Notes: generated from the letters alone by a model not told the origin. Shown: positions 27,697 through 36,565, counted from the stretch's first letter. The stretch: 42,614 nt of DNA from Pseudomonadota bacterium (GCA_027618995.1 JAQCGO010000019.1:1-42614); one strand, 5' to 3'. A program made the numbers and translations.

Positions 27697-28496
27697 GCGA
27701 TTTCCTGCAAAGCATGGCTGCCTCAAGTGCCGAACGAGCGGCCGCATTGGCCGATATTCGGGTTGCGGGCGCGCCAGCACCACTGCCGCTCAGACTCGGT
27801 CGCTTTGACGTCATCGCGGAGATCAAGGATCGCTCGCCGGCGGAAGGTGATCTCGCTACACCGCAGAACGAACGCGGTGTGCAGGCCCAGCGTTACGCGA
27901 AAGGTGGTGCGGCGGCCATCTCCGTATTGACGGAGCCCAGCCGCTTCGCCGGATCGATGCAGCATCTCGCCGACGTCGTCGCGGCCGTGCCGGACACACC
28001 CGTCATGCGCAAGGATTTTCTCGTCGAGCTCGTGCAGGTTCTCGAAGCACGCAGCGTCGGAGCGAGTGGCGTGTTGCTGATCGCGACCATGCTCCGCGAT
28101 GCGAAACTCGGCGCGATGCTCGACTGTGCTTTCGAACACGGCATGTTTGTATTGCTCGAGACTTTCGATGCGACGGAGCTGGCGCGTGTTGCAAAATTGC
28201 TCGAGCTGCCGCGCTACCAGGAACAGGCGGAGCGAGGACAGCTGCTCGTCGGCGTCAACACGCGCAATTTACGCACACTCGAGGTCGATGCAACACGACT
28301 CGCACAACTGGCGACGGCACTGCCGGACGCGAGGTGCGTTGCAGAAAGTGGTTTGCACTCGGCGGATGACGCGGCCGCTGTTGCGGCGCTGGGCTATCAG
28401 CTCGCGCTGGTTGGCACGGCCCTGATGCGCAGTGACGATCCGGCCGCGCTGGTGGCCGATATGCGTGCCGCGGGCAGCGCGAGGATTGCGGCATGA
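27693..28496 (+). CDS. trpC: Indole-3-glycerol phosphate synthase
   Basis: TrpC closes the indole ring to give indole-3-glycerol phosphate. The 267-residue TIM barrel has IAEIKDRSPAEGDL (catalytic lysine), ISVLTEPSRFAGS, VMRKDFLVELVQV (second catalytic lysine), GVNTRNLRTLEVD and VAESGLHSADD. It is a single-domain enzyme; the next gene supplies the isomerase that is fused to it in enterobacteria. Four-base overlaps with both neighbours. Confidence 0.96.
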   Translation: MSDFLQSMAASSAERAAALADIRVAGAPAPLPLRLGRFDVIAEIKDRSPAEGDLATPQNERGVQAQRYAKGGAAAISVLTEPSRFAGSMQHLADVVAAVPDTPVMRKDFLVELVQVLEARSVGASGVLLIATMLRDAKLGAMLDCAFEHGMFVLLETFDATELARVAKLLELPRYQEQAERGQLLVGVNTRNLRTLEVDATRLAQLATALPDARCVAESGLHSADDAAAVAALGYQLALVGTALMRSDDPAALVADMRAAGSARIAA

Positions 28497-29086
28497 ACAC
28501 ATTCATCAAGATTTGCGGCCTGCGCAGTGCTGCCGATGTTGTAGCGGCCGTCGCCGCGGGCGCGAACGCCGTTGGTTTCGTCTTTACGAATTCCGTTCGG
28601 CAGGTGACGCCGGCGCAGGCGAAACTGGCGGTGGAGAATGTGGCGCCACAGGTACGGCGCGTGGCTGTCATGCGCCATCCCGGCAACGACCTGTGCCAGC
28701 GTGTCATTGAGGAGTTCGCGCCCGATGTCATACAGACCGATGCCGAAGATTTCGGCGCGCTGCAGATTCCCGAAAACATAGAGTGCTGGCCCGTATTTCG
28801 TGAGGGTGCGGCCGAAATTGCGACTACCGGTCTGTACATATACGAAGGCGCGCAGAGCGGCAGCGGCAGGAAAGTTGATTGGTCACGCGCAGCAGAGATT
28901 GCACGGCGTGGCCGCATGATCCTGGCCGGTGGGCTGGCCGAAGACAATGTGCGCCTGGCCGTGCAGACGGTTCGACCCTGGGGCGTCGACGTGTCCAGCG
29001 GCGTAGAGTCATTGCCCGGTTACAAGGATCACGACCTAATCAGACATTTTATCAGCGCAGTACGCGCAGCGGAGAAAGAACTATGA
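28493..29086 (+). CDS. trpF: Phosphoribosylanthranilate isomerase
   Basis: TrpF performs the Amadori rearrangement before TrpC. The 197-residue barrel begins with FIKICGLRSAADV, containing the catalytic cysteine. VGFVFTNSVRQVTP, ILAGGLAEDNV and GVDVSSGVES follow, with the catalytic aspartate in that last motif. It overlaps trpC and trpB by four bases each, within the same operon. Confidence 0.95.
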   Translation: MNTFIKICGLRSAADVVAAVAAGANAVGFVFTNSVRQVTPAQAKLAVENVAPQVRRVAVMRHPGNDLCQRVIEEFAPDVIQTDAEDFGALQIPENIECWPVFREGAAEIATTGLYIYEGAQSGSGRKVDWSRAAEIARRGRMILAGGLAEDNVRLAVQTVRPWGVDVSSGVESLPGYKDHDLIRHFISAVRAAEKEL

Positions 29087-30309
29087 AGGACCTGTTACAG
29101 GCCCCCATCAATGGTGAACTACCTGACGAGCGCGGTCGCTTCGGCGCGTTTGGCGGTCGCTACGTGCCGGAAACACTCGTGCCTGCTTTCGAGCGGCTGG
29201 AACAGGGTGTGCGCGATCATCTGCACGAGGCGAGTTTCCAGAAAGAGTTTCGACGTGAACTGCGCGAGTGGGTCGGGCGACCAACAGCGTTGACTCTTGC
29301 GCCGCGGCTCAGCACGCTGTGGGGAACCGAGGTCTGGCTCAAACGCGAGGACCTGGCACACACGGGTGCGCACAAGGTCAATAATGCCATCGGCCAGGCT
29401 ATCCTGGCCAAGCGGCTTGGCGCGAATCGTGTCATCGCGGAAACGGGTGCCGGGCAGCATGGCGTCGCGGCGGCCGCAGCCTGCGCCCGGGTCGGCCTGC
29501 CGTGCTCCGTTTACATGGGCGCTGTGGATATCGAACGGCAGGCACCGAACGTCGATCGCATGCGCCGGCTCGGTGCCGAAGTCATCGCTGTTGAATCCGG
29601 TGACAAGACCCTGCGCGCGGCGATCGATGAGGCTTTGCGCGAGTGGGTTACGGATCCGACCGGCATTTACTACCTGCTCGGTTCCGCGGTCGGTGCGCAT
29701 CCCTATCCTTACCTCGTGCGCGAGTTACAGAAGGTGATTGGCGAGGAGGCGCGACAACAGATGCTGGACCAGGCCGGTGCCTTGCCGCACGCGGCGTTCG
29801 CCTGCGTTGGCGGCGGCTCGAACGCGATCGGACTCTTTTATCCATTGCTTGGCGACGACATCGAACTGATTGGCGTCGAAGCCGGTGGCACGGGCGATGG
29901 CCTCGGCGAGAATGCGGCGACACTCGCGACGGGCACACCGGGTGTGTTGCAGGGCGCCTACACGATCATCCTGCAAAATGAGGACGGCCAGGTGCAGGAA
30001 ACGCATTCGATCTCGGCCGGCCTCGATTACTCGGGCGTTGGTCCGGAGCACGCCATGTTGCAGGCGACCGGCCGCGTCAAATATGTATCGGCGCGCGACG
30101 ACGAAGCGCTCGAAGCTCTCGAGGAACTGTGCGCCGCCGAGGGCATTCTGACGGCGCTCGAAACGGCCCACGCGTACGCCTATGCGCGCAAGTGGTCGCA
30201 GAGCAACCCGGGCAAACGTATCCTGATCGGCAACTCCGGTCGTGGTGACAAGGACATGCCAACCTTGACCAAATATCCGGCGAGGCCGCGAACACATGCA
30301 AGCACATGA
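29083..30309 (+). CDS. trpB: Tryptophan synthase beta chain
   Basis: TrpB is the PLP enzyme that condenses indole with serine. The 408-residue protein shows FGAFGGRYVPETL near residue 22, the PLP lysine motif HTGAHKVNN near residue 95, AETGAGQHGVA with the active-site glutamate, the phosphate-binding GGGSNAIG, and SAGLDYSGVGPEH. It is the canonical TrpB1 type paired with the following TrpA. It overlaps trpF by four bases and trpA by 14. Confidence 0.97.
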   Translation: MKDLLQAPINGELPDERGRFGAFGGRYVPETLVPAFERLEQGVRDHLHEASFQKEFRRELREWVGRPTALTLAPRLSTLWGTEVWLKREDLAHTGAHKVNNAIGQAILAKRLGANRVIAETGAGQHGVAAAAACARVGLPCSVYMGAVDIERQAPNVDRMRRLGAEVIAVESGDKTLRAAIDEALREWVTDPTGIYYLLGSAVGAHPYPYLVRELQKVIGEEARQQMLDQAGALPHAAFACVGGGSNAIGLFYPLLGDDIELIGVEAGGTGDGLGENAATLATGTPGVLQGAYTIILQNEDGQVQETHSISAGLDYSGVGPEHAMLQATGRVKYVSARDDEALEALEELCAAEGILTALETAHAYAYARKWSQSNPGKRILIGNSGRGDKDMPTLTKYPARPRTHAST

Positions 30310-31063
30310 GCGCCTGACCGCGGCGATACGGGCCGCGAACAAGAATGGCCGCACGGCACTCGTGCCGTTCATCACGGCCGGCTATCCGGAGCCCGCGGAT
30401 TTCATCGACACGCTGCGGGCGATTGCCGCGTTTGGTGATGTGGTCGAACTTGGAATACCGTTTTCCGATCCGATGGCCGACGGCATGACAATTCAGCGTT
30501 CGAGTTTCATCGCGCTGCAAAAAGGCGTCAACCTGAAGTGGATATTCGAGCAGCTCGACGCAGCCGGTGAGATCGAAGCACCGCTGGTCATGATGTCGTA
30601 TCTGAATCCGCTGCTCGCGTTCGGTTACGAGAAACTTGCGCGCCGTGCGGCGTCTGCAGGCGTCTGCGGTTTTATCGTGCCGGACCTGCCGTTCGAAGAG
30701 AGCGCTGACCTGCGCGTGGCACTGGAGGCCGAAGGCCTTGGCCTCATCCAGCTGGTCACGCCGGCCACGCCCGACGAGCGCCTGTCGATGCTGGCGAAAG
30801 CGTCCAGGGGATTCGTCTACGCGGTCACGATCACCGGCATTACGGGCGGTGATGCCGGATTGCCGAGCGGTCTTGCTGCCTATCTCGACAAGGTTGCGGC
30901 TATGTCGGAATTGCCGGTATGCGCGGGCTTCGGTATTCGCGCGGCGGCTGACGTTGCCAACGTCGGCAAGCACGCGGCCGGCGCGATCGTCGGTTCGGCG
31001 CTGGTCGAGGTGCTGGAGAAAAACGCAGATCCGGCGGCGTACCTGGAATCACTACGCGGCTAG
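30296..31063 (+). CDS. trpA: Tryptophan synthase alpha chain
   Basis: TrpA cleaves indole-3-glycerol phosphate and passes indole to TrpB through a tunnel. The 255-residue barrel has VPFITAGYP, the catalytic glutamate in VVELGIPFSDPMADG together with its aspartate, SYLNPLLAFG, GFIVPDLPFEES and GFGIRAAADV. ATG 30296 gives a 14-base overlap with trpB; the later ATG near 30306 is in another frame. It is the last biosynthetic gene of the operon. The stop lies in a 12-base palindrome GCGGCTAGCCGC without a T tract. Confidence 0.96.
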   Translation: MQAHERLTAAIRAANKNGRTALVPFITAGYPEPADFIDTLRAIAAFGDVVELGIPFSDPMADGMTIQRSSFIALQKGVNLKWIFEQLDAAGEIEAPLVMMSYLNPLLAFGYEKLARRAASAGVCGFIVPDLPFEESADLRVALEAEGLGLIQLVTPATPDERLSMLAKASRGFVYAVTITGITGGDAGLPSGLAAYLDKVAAMSELPVCAGFGIRAAADVANVGKHAAGAIVGSALVEVLEKNADPAAYLESLRG

Positions 31064-31075
31064 CCGCCCCGGGCG

Positions 31076-31381
31076 ATGAAAAAACTCAACTCCTCGGAGT
31101 CGCTGATCACCGTCAATCACTGGAAGAATATTCTGCAGAGCGAAGGCATCGCCTGTGAAATCCGTAACCAGCACCTGGGCTCGATCATGGGCGAGATGCC
31201 GTTCGTCGAAGTATGGCCGCAACTCTGGGTCGTGCATAACCTGGACTACGATCGCGCGCTGCAACTGATCAGCGATGACGCGATCAGCGAGAGCCCGACC
31301 GAGGCATGGGCGTGCTCACGCTGCAATGAGGAAAATGAGGGCCAGTTCGCTGCCTGCTGGAACTGCGGAAATATCCCGTAG
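31076..31381 (+). CDS. DUF2007 protein with C-terminal zinc ribbon
   Basis: A 101-residue protein. Residues about 10-65 (ITVNHWKNILQSEGI, RNQHLGSIMGEMPFVEVWPQLWV) match the DUF2007 'putative signal transducing' domain. The C-terminus carries two CxxC pairs (CSRCNEENEGQFAACWNCG), which probably bind zinc. The function is not known. It starts 13 bases after trpA and may be cotranscribed. Its TAG stop (31379-31381) is supplied by the palindrome GTAGGAGGCCCTCCTAC. Confidence 0.85.
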   Translation: MKKLNSSESLITVNHWKNILQSEGIACEIRNQHLGSIMGEMPFVEVWPQLWVVHNLDYDRALQLISDDAISESPTEAWACSRCNEENEGQFAACWNCGNIP

Positions 31382-31394
31382 GAGGCCCTCCTAC
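31378..31394. repeat. Perfect palindrome of two REP heads, giving stop codons to both convergent genes
   Basis: GTAGGAGGCCCTCCTAC is two GTAGGAGG heads of the REP family placed head to head around one base, without the CAT hairpin. Its plus strand provides TAG for the DUF2007 gene (31379-31381), and its minus strand provides TAG for the GGDEF/EAL gene (31391-31393). Confidence 0.8.
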
Positions 31395-33167
31395 AGCATG
31401 CCGCGCGCGAGTAAACGCGTGCCGGCGATCTCCGAGCGCAGGATGGCTGCGATCTTGTCGGACTGCATCGGCCGGCTGATCAGGAATCCCTGCGCGAGGT
31501 CGCAATGGCAGCTGCGCAAAAACTCCAGTTGCGACAGTGTTTCGACGCCCTCGGCCGCGACCTCGATATCGAGGCCCTGCGCCATCGCGATCGCCGCACG
31601 CACGATGCGTTGATGGCTGCCGTTCTCCGCCACGTCGACGATCAGTGACTGGTCGAGTACGAAGCTGTCGATAAAACCGTTGTCGAGCGACTCGAACGAT
31701 ACGTCGCGCGTGCCGAAGTGATCGAGTGAAATACGCACGCCAAGCTTGCGCAATCCCTGCAGCGTACTGAGTTCCGCCGTGCGCTTCTGCGCGATCGCAC
31801 CGTCGCTGATCTCAAACTCGAGGCAGCCCGGATCGAGTGCGGTATCCAGCAGCGCAGACTTGATCGTGTCGACCAGCCGTTGATGCACGAGCTGCTGTTG
31901 CGACAGGTTGATCGCGAGCGAAAGATCCGGCAACTCAAACTGCCGTTGCCAGGCTGCCAGTTGCCGGCAGGACGTTGCTATCACCCACTCGCTGGCAGAA
32001 TGAATCAGGCCGCTGCTCTCGAGGATCGGCAGAAAACGCGCCGGTGGCAGTAATCCAAACCGCGGATGCTGCCAGCGCAGCAATGCCTCAAGGCCAATCA
32101 GCCGGCCATTGGCAAGGTCAATTCGCGGCTGGTAATGCAGCACGAATTCGTTCCGCACCAGCGCGTGCCTGAGGCCGATCTCAAGTTCCTCGCGTTGTGC
32201 GAGCTGCGTGTTCAATGCCTGCGAGTAATACTGGAAGCGACCGCCGCCGCGTTTCTTCGATTCATACATCGCGAGATCGGCGGCCTTGATGAGCAGGTCG
32301 GGCGTCGCCCCGGAATCCGGATACATCGTGATGCCGATGCTCGGCGTCGCATAGACTTCGCTGTTGCCGATCTCGTATTTCTCGGACAGAACGAGCAGCA
32401 GTTTTTGTGCCGCCGCTGCCGCGTTGTTCGATTCGCCGAAGTCCTCGAGGCAAACGACGAACTCGTCACCGCCCCAGCGACCCGAAATATCGCCGATGCG
32501 CAGGTTCGTGCGCAGCCGGCCGGCGACCTGCCGGAGCAATGCGTCGCCGATGTCGTGGCCCAGTGTGTCGTTGATTGACTTGAAGCGGTCGAGGTCGACA
32601 AATAGCACGGCGAGCGGCGCCGACTTGCGTTGGCTGCGGCCCATTGCGCGACTCAGCTGTTCGACAAAAAGGCTGCGATTCGGCAGCCCGGGGAGTTCAT
32701 CGTACTGTGCGAGCTTCTGCAGTTCGTTGGTGCGCCGCGTCGCGTCTGTCGTGTCGCGGAAAGTGATCACGCCGCCGATCAGCTGGCGCTTGCCGTCGTA
32801 CAAGCCCTGACCATTGATCGACAGCACGATGTCGGCCTGACCCCGGCCGGCGGAAAATCGCAACCTGGTTGGCGAACTTCTCGCCGTTCCTGGCACGTAC
32901 GAGCGGCAATTCTGCCGAGTTGCGATAGTTATCGCCATTGCCGTCGATGCAGCAGAAGTTTTGTTCCCAGCCCGTATCGGGTTGCATGCGCGGGCCGAGC
33001 GCGAGGATCGAGCGCGCGGCAGGGTTTATGTCGAGTACATGACCTGCGTGGTCGACGACTATCACGCCGTCATTGATATTGCGCAGCACCGACAACACGG
33101 TGACGTCGGTATCGGACAAGCGGTGCTGCAGGCGGTGCCGCTGCACGGCGTGCTTGAAAATTGCTTC
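31391..33167 (-). pseudogene. PAS-GGDEF-EAL signalling protein, frameshifted and 5'-truncated
   Basis: Reading on the minus strand, a PAS domain (VLRNINDGVIVVDHAGHVLDINPAA) ends at EKFANQVAIF. The frame then switches near 32841-32856, within CCCCGGCCGGCGG, to resume as GQADIVLSINGQGLYDGKRQLIGGVITFRD. A GGDEF domain with an intact RWGGDEF signature follows (its usual LTGLPNR reads LPGLPNR). An EAL domain has LEALLRW, but the usual ExTE motif reads EISD and the metal-binding DDFG reads DHFG, so phosphodiesterase activity is doubtful. There is no start codon or input domain before 33167; coding similarity there meets the divergent DUF4097 gene. The intact form would make or break cyclic-di-GMP. 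Confidence 0.82.
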
Positions 33168-33170
33168 CTG

Positions 33171-33989
33171 GCCATCGACGCCGAGCCGGAAAGCTACATC
33201 GATATCTATAACACTTCGGGTGATATCAAGGTCGTCGGCTAGCAGGAGAATCGCGTTCATGTAACAGGAATACTCGACGACGATGTTGAAGAGTTGATTA
33301 TTGAGCGTGAGGGCAAGGACATCGTGATCAAGGTAAAGGTGCCCAATCGGCATCATGGCAGTGTCGGTGCCGATCTCGTCATCAGCGTGCCGGAAAACAG
33401 TTCCATCGACATATCGGCCGTTAGCTCGGACATCGAGGTCACCGGCGTACTGGGCAAGCAGTCGCTGGAAACGGTGAGCGGTGACGTCGAAACCACGGCG
33501 GCAGGAAACGACACGGCGGCGGCGTCGGTCAGCGGCGACGTTGAGATACGTGGCAACGGCATGGCCGCGGACATAGAAGCGGCGAGCGTCTCGGGAGATG
33601 TGATCCTGGACAATGTGGCCGGTCAGGTCTATGCGGAATCCGTCAGCGGGGATGTTGAAATTATCGGCGGCGCGTTCGATGACGTGCATCTCGAGTCAGT
33701 CAATGGCGACCTCGCGTTTCGCGGGGAACTGAAGGCTGGTGGTGACCTGGGAGTAGAGTCTGTGAACGGCACGATCGACATTGTGTTTACCAAACCCGTA
33801 TCGGCGCGTTTCGACATCGAGACCTTTAACGGCAGCATCCGCAATTGTTTCGGGCCGAAACCGGAGCGCACGAGCCGCTACTCGCCGGGCCTGGAACTGA
33901 GCTTCACCGTAGGCGACGGCGACTCATACGTCAGCATTGAGACACTCAACGGCAGCGTCAATATCTGCGACCAGCAGCCCACCCAGTAA
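33171..33989 (+). pseudogene. DUF4097 putative adhesin, 5'-truncated with an in-frame TAG
   Basis: The frame reads AIDAEPESYIDIYNTSGDIKVVG, then TAG at 33240-33242, then QENRVHVTGILDDDVEEL and a run of beta-strand repeats with the pattern SGDVEI / VSGDVILDN / VNGDLAF, ending NGSVNICDQQ. This is the DUF4097/DUF4098 beta-helix family of secreted or surface proteins. Relatives read VxGWxxNxVxVTG here, so TGG (Trp) to TAG fits. No signal peptide or convincing start precedes residue 33171. A product restarted at TTG 33294 would lack the first strands and the export signal. Confidence 0.8.
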
Positions 33990-34004
33990 AGGGTCTGACC
34001 CTTT
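33988..34004. repeat. Palindrome AAAGGGTCTGACCCTTT, copy 1
   Basis: A perfect 8+1+8 palindrome overlapping the TAA stop of the DUF4097 gene. The same 17 bases occur at 891-907 of the 37 kb block (37891-37907). It could serve as a bidirectional hairpin terminator or belong to a second palindromic repeat family. Confidence 0.75.
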
Positions 34005-34038
34005 GGGGGGAATTTGGTACCCTTGATGCCCCCTGACT

Positions 34039-34043
34039 GGAGG
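34039..34043 (+). promoter_or_regulatory. Ribosome binding site of the second AsmA gene
   Basis: GGAGG seven bases before ATG 34051. It is one of the few textbook Shine-Dalgarno sequences in the window and fixes this start. Confidence 0.8.
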
Positions 34044-34050
34044 TCGTCAA

Positions 34051-36009
34051 ATGGGTCGCATTCTTAAACCCGTCCTTTATTTCGCCGCCGCCGCGGTCGG
34101 CTTGCTGCTGATTGCGGGTATCAGCGTCATGCTGTTGTTCGACCCCAACGACTATCGCGAAGACATCGAGCAAGTCGTACAGAAAAACACCGGTCGCGAG
34201 CTCGATATTGAGGGTGATCTCAGCGTCAGCATTTTTCCGTGGCTCGCAATTGAGATTGGTCGTACGCGTCTCGGCAACGCCGCAGGTTTTGGCGACGAGC
34301 CGTTTGCGAGTTTTGAAAAAGCCCGGCTCAGTGTGCGGCTGCTGCCGATGCTGCTGCGGCGCGACGTCGAAGTCGCCAACGCAGATCTGGATACCCTGCA
34401 ACTCAATCTCGCCATCGACGCCAAAGGTCGCAGCAACTGGCAGGACCTGATCGATGCGAGCGAGGCCATCGCCGCCGCCGCGCCGACGGAAAGCGCCGCT
34501 ACTAACGAACTCGGCGGGCTCAATATTGCGGGTTTTGCGATTCGCAATTCCGCCCTCCGCTACGACGATGCTGCAGCAGGCGGCAACTACGAGCTGAGTG
34601 AGCTCAATCTTGCGACCGGCAGTGTGTCGAGCAATAATGGCACGATTCATGTTGATGGCTTCGAGATCGAGGCACTGCTCGGCGGCGTAACGGCCGTGCC
34701 GACCACGTTCAACCTCGAAACCACCGCGCTCGATATCAACACTGACGCCGAATCGATTGCGATGGACAAGATCAAGCTCGGCCTGCTCGGGCTCGATATC
34801 ACGGCCGCGGTAGAACCGTTCTCTTACGCAGGCGACATCACGCCGGTCGCGGCGATCCAGGTCGATGCCTTCTCGCTGCGCAGCCTGATGCAGCGCATGG
34901 ATATCGAAGCGCCCGAGACGACCGACCCGACAGCGCTTGGCAAGGTCATCATCGATGCCACCGCCCGTGTCTCCACGACCGCGATTGCACTGATCGACCT
35001 GACGCTGGTGCTGTACGAAACAACGTTTACGGGCGAGCTCTCAATACCGCAGGGCGATAACGATCTTTACAGCTTCAAACTCAAAGCCGACGCGATCGAC
35101 CTCGACCGTTACATGGCACCGGCGACAGAAGTCTCTGGCGACGCCGCAGCCGAGGAAGTGCCGGTCGAGATACCCAGCGACCTCATAGGCCTGATCAATT
35201 CCCGTGGCAGCCTTACCATCGGCCGGGTTCAGCTCAGCGGCATGCAGTTCGAAAACATTACGCTGGGCCTGACGACCAACAACGGCGACCTGCGCCTGCA
35301 TCCGATCACCGCGACCCTGTTCGAGGGCAAGTACAACGGTGACGTGCGCATCAATACATCCGGTACGACACCGGTCATGTCGGTGAATGAACGTGTCGAA
35401 GGCGTACAACTTGCCGCGCTGGCCAAGGCGATGTTCGAGCAGGACAACATCACCGGCACGATCAACGGTACGTTCCAGCTCAGCGGTCGTGGCAAGGACC
35501 TCGCGGCCATTCAGAGCGATCTCGACGGTACCATCGATTTTGAACTGCTCGACGGCGCCTGGGAAGGCACCGATGTCTGGTATGAACTGCGGCGTGCCCG
35601 TGCCGTACTGCGCCAGGAAGCACCGCCCGACCCAACACTGCCGGCACGCACGCGTTTCAGTGAAGTGAGTGCCAGCGGGCCGGTCACCGACGGCGTGTTC
35701 AGCAATAACGACCTGCTGGCAGAGCTGCCATTCATGCGCGTCACGGGCAATGGCTCGGTCAATTTTGTCGCCGCGACCGTCGACTACCGCATGTCCGCGA
35801 GCGTGCTCGACAAGCCAGAGCTCGTGGGCGCCGATGTCAGTGCGGCGGAACTCAAGGAATTCACGCGGACGGTTATCCCGCTGCGTATTAGCGGATCGCT
35901 CGACGCGCCGAAGATTGCACCCGATCTCGACAAACTGTTGAAAGACCAGGTCAAGAAACAAGTCGAGGACAAGCTCAAGGACAAGCTCGGCGAACTGCTA
36001 AGTCGTTAG
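34051..36009 (+). CDS. AsmA family protein
   Basis: A 652-residue inner-membrane-anchored AsmA protein. An N-terminal helix (VLYFAAAAVGLLLIAGISVMLLF) precedes the AsmA signature DPNDYREDIEQVVQKNTGRELDI with SVSIFPWLAIEIG. The C-terminal part has SNWQDL, the repeat-rich groove region and LRISGSLDAPKIAPDL. Relatives of this length in E. coli (AsmA, 617 residues) affect outer-membrane lipid and porin assembly. It is intact, unlike the longer AsmA-like gene at 11472, so the cell keeps at least one member. It is followed four bases later by the SRPBCC gene. Confidence 0.92.
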   Translation: MGRILKPVLYFAAAAVGLLLIAGISVMLLFDPNDYREDIEQVVQKNTGRELDIEGDLSVSIFPWLAIEIGRTRLGNAAGFGDEPFASFEKARLSVRLLPMLLRRDVEVANADLDTLQLNLAIDAKGRSNWQDLIDASEAIAAAAPTESAATNELGGLNIAGFAIRNSALRYDDAAAGGNYELSELNLATGSVSSNNGTIHVDGFEIEALLGGVTAVPTTFNLETTALDINTDAESIAMDKIKLGLLGLDITAAVEPFSYAGDITPVAAIQVDAFSLRSLMQRMDIEAPETTDPTALGKVIIDATARVSTTAIALIDLTLVLYETTFTGELSIPQGDNDLYSFKLKADAIDLDRYMAPATEVSGDAAAEEVPVEIPSDLIGLINSRGSLTIGRVQLSGMQFENITLGLTTNNGDLRLHPITATLFEGKYNGDVRINTSGTTPVMSVNERVEGVQLAALAKAMFEQDNITGTINGTFQLSGRGKDLAAIQSDLDGTIDFELLDGAWEGTDVWYELRRARAVLRQEAPPDPTLPARTRFSEVSASGPVTDGVFSNNDLLAELPFMRVTGNGSVNFVAATVDYRMSASVLDKPELVGADVSAAELKEFTRTVIPLRISGSLDAPKIAPDLDKLLKDQVKKQVEDKLKDKLGELLSR

Positions 36010-36013
36010 TCGC

Positions 36014-36565
36014 ATGCCACGCGTCTGCCTCCTCATGTTGCTGTTCGCCGGCGTAGTCGGCGCTGCCGAATTGCGCAACGTCGCAGTCGATCACGTGGAT
36101 GGACGCTACAAGCTGACCTCCGAGGTGTGGTTCGACACCGACATTGAATCGATCTTTGCGGTATTCCTCGACTACGATCTCGCCGCTCAATTTACGAGTT
36201 TCATTGTCGAGGCGCGCAACCTCGAGCCGGATGAGAACGGCCGGCGTCGCTTCTATATCCGTAATCAGGGCTGTGCCTGGTTTTTTTGCAGCACGTTCGA
36301 GCGCAGTGGTCATGTCGAGCACGAGGCGCGGCAATTCATCCGTTCGACAGCCGACCCCGAGGTCAGCGATTTCGAGTTCGGACTGGAGGAATGGCGTTTC
36401 CAGAGCGAAGGCGAGGGCACACTGGTTGCCTACGATTTCGAGTTCGAGCCGAAATTCTGGATCCCGCCGCTGATCGGCCCATACGTGCTGCAGCTCAAAC
36501 TGCAGCGCGACAGTGCCGGGGCAATTCATCGCATCGAAGCGATCGCACAAGGTCTGCAGCAGTGA
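36014..36565 (+). CDS. Exported SRPBCC-fold protein
   Basis: A 183-residue protein with a signal peptide (MPRVCLLMLLFAGVVGAAE) and a START/polyketide-cyclase-like domain: SEVWFDTDIESIFAVFLDYDLAAQFTSFI, LEPDENGRRRF and FEPKFWIPPLIGPYVLQLKL near the end. Such folds bind hydrophobic ligands, and no ligand can be named here. It lies between AsmA and mutY. Its stop overlaps the GTG of mutY, so translation is coupled. Confidence 0.75.
   Translation: MPRVCLLMLLFAGVVGAAELRNVAVDHVDGRYKLTSEVWFDTDIESIFAVFLDYDLAAQFTSFIVEARNLEPDENGRRRFYIRNQGCAWFFCSTFERSGHVEHEARQFIRSTADPEVSDFEFGLEEWRFQSEGEGTLVAYDFEFEPKFWIPPLIGPYVLQLKLQRDSAGAIHRIEAIAQGLQQ

Noticed and set aside
32697..33689. 330-codon open frame on the minus strand extending the PAS protein to 33689
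   Set aside because: The part above about 33170 is antisense to the DUF4097 gene and has no domain-like sequence.
4797..33989. Stop codon reassignment (TAG or TGA read as an amino acid)
   Set aside because: Many clearly intact genes end normally at TAG (aroK, hemE, trpE, yggX) and at TGA (aroB, trpD, trpC), so neither codon is reassigned.
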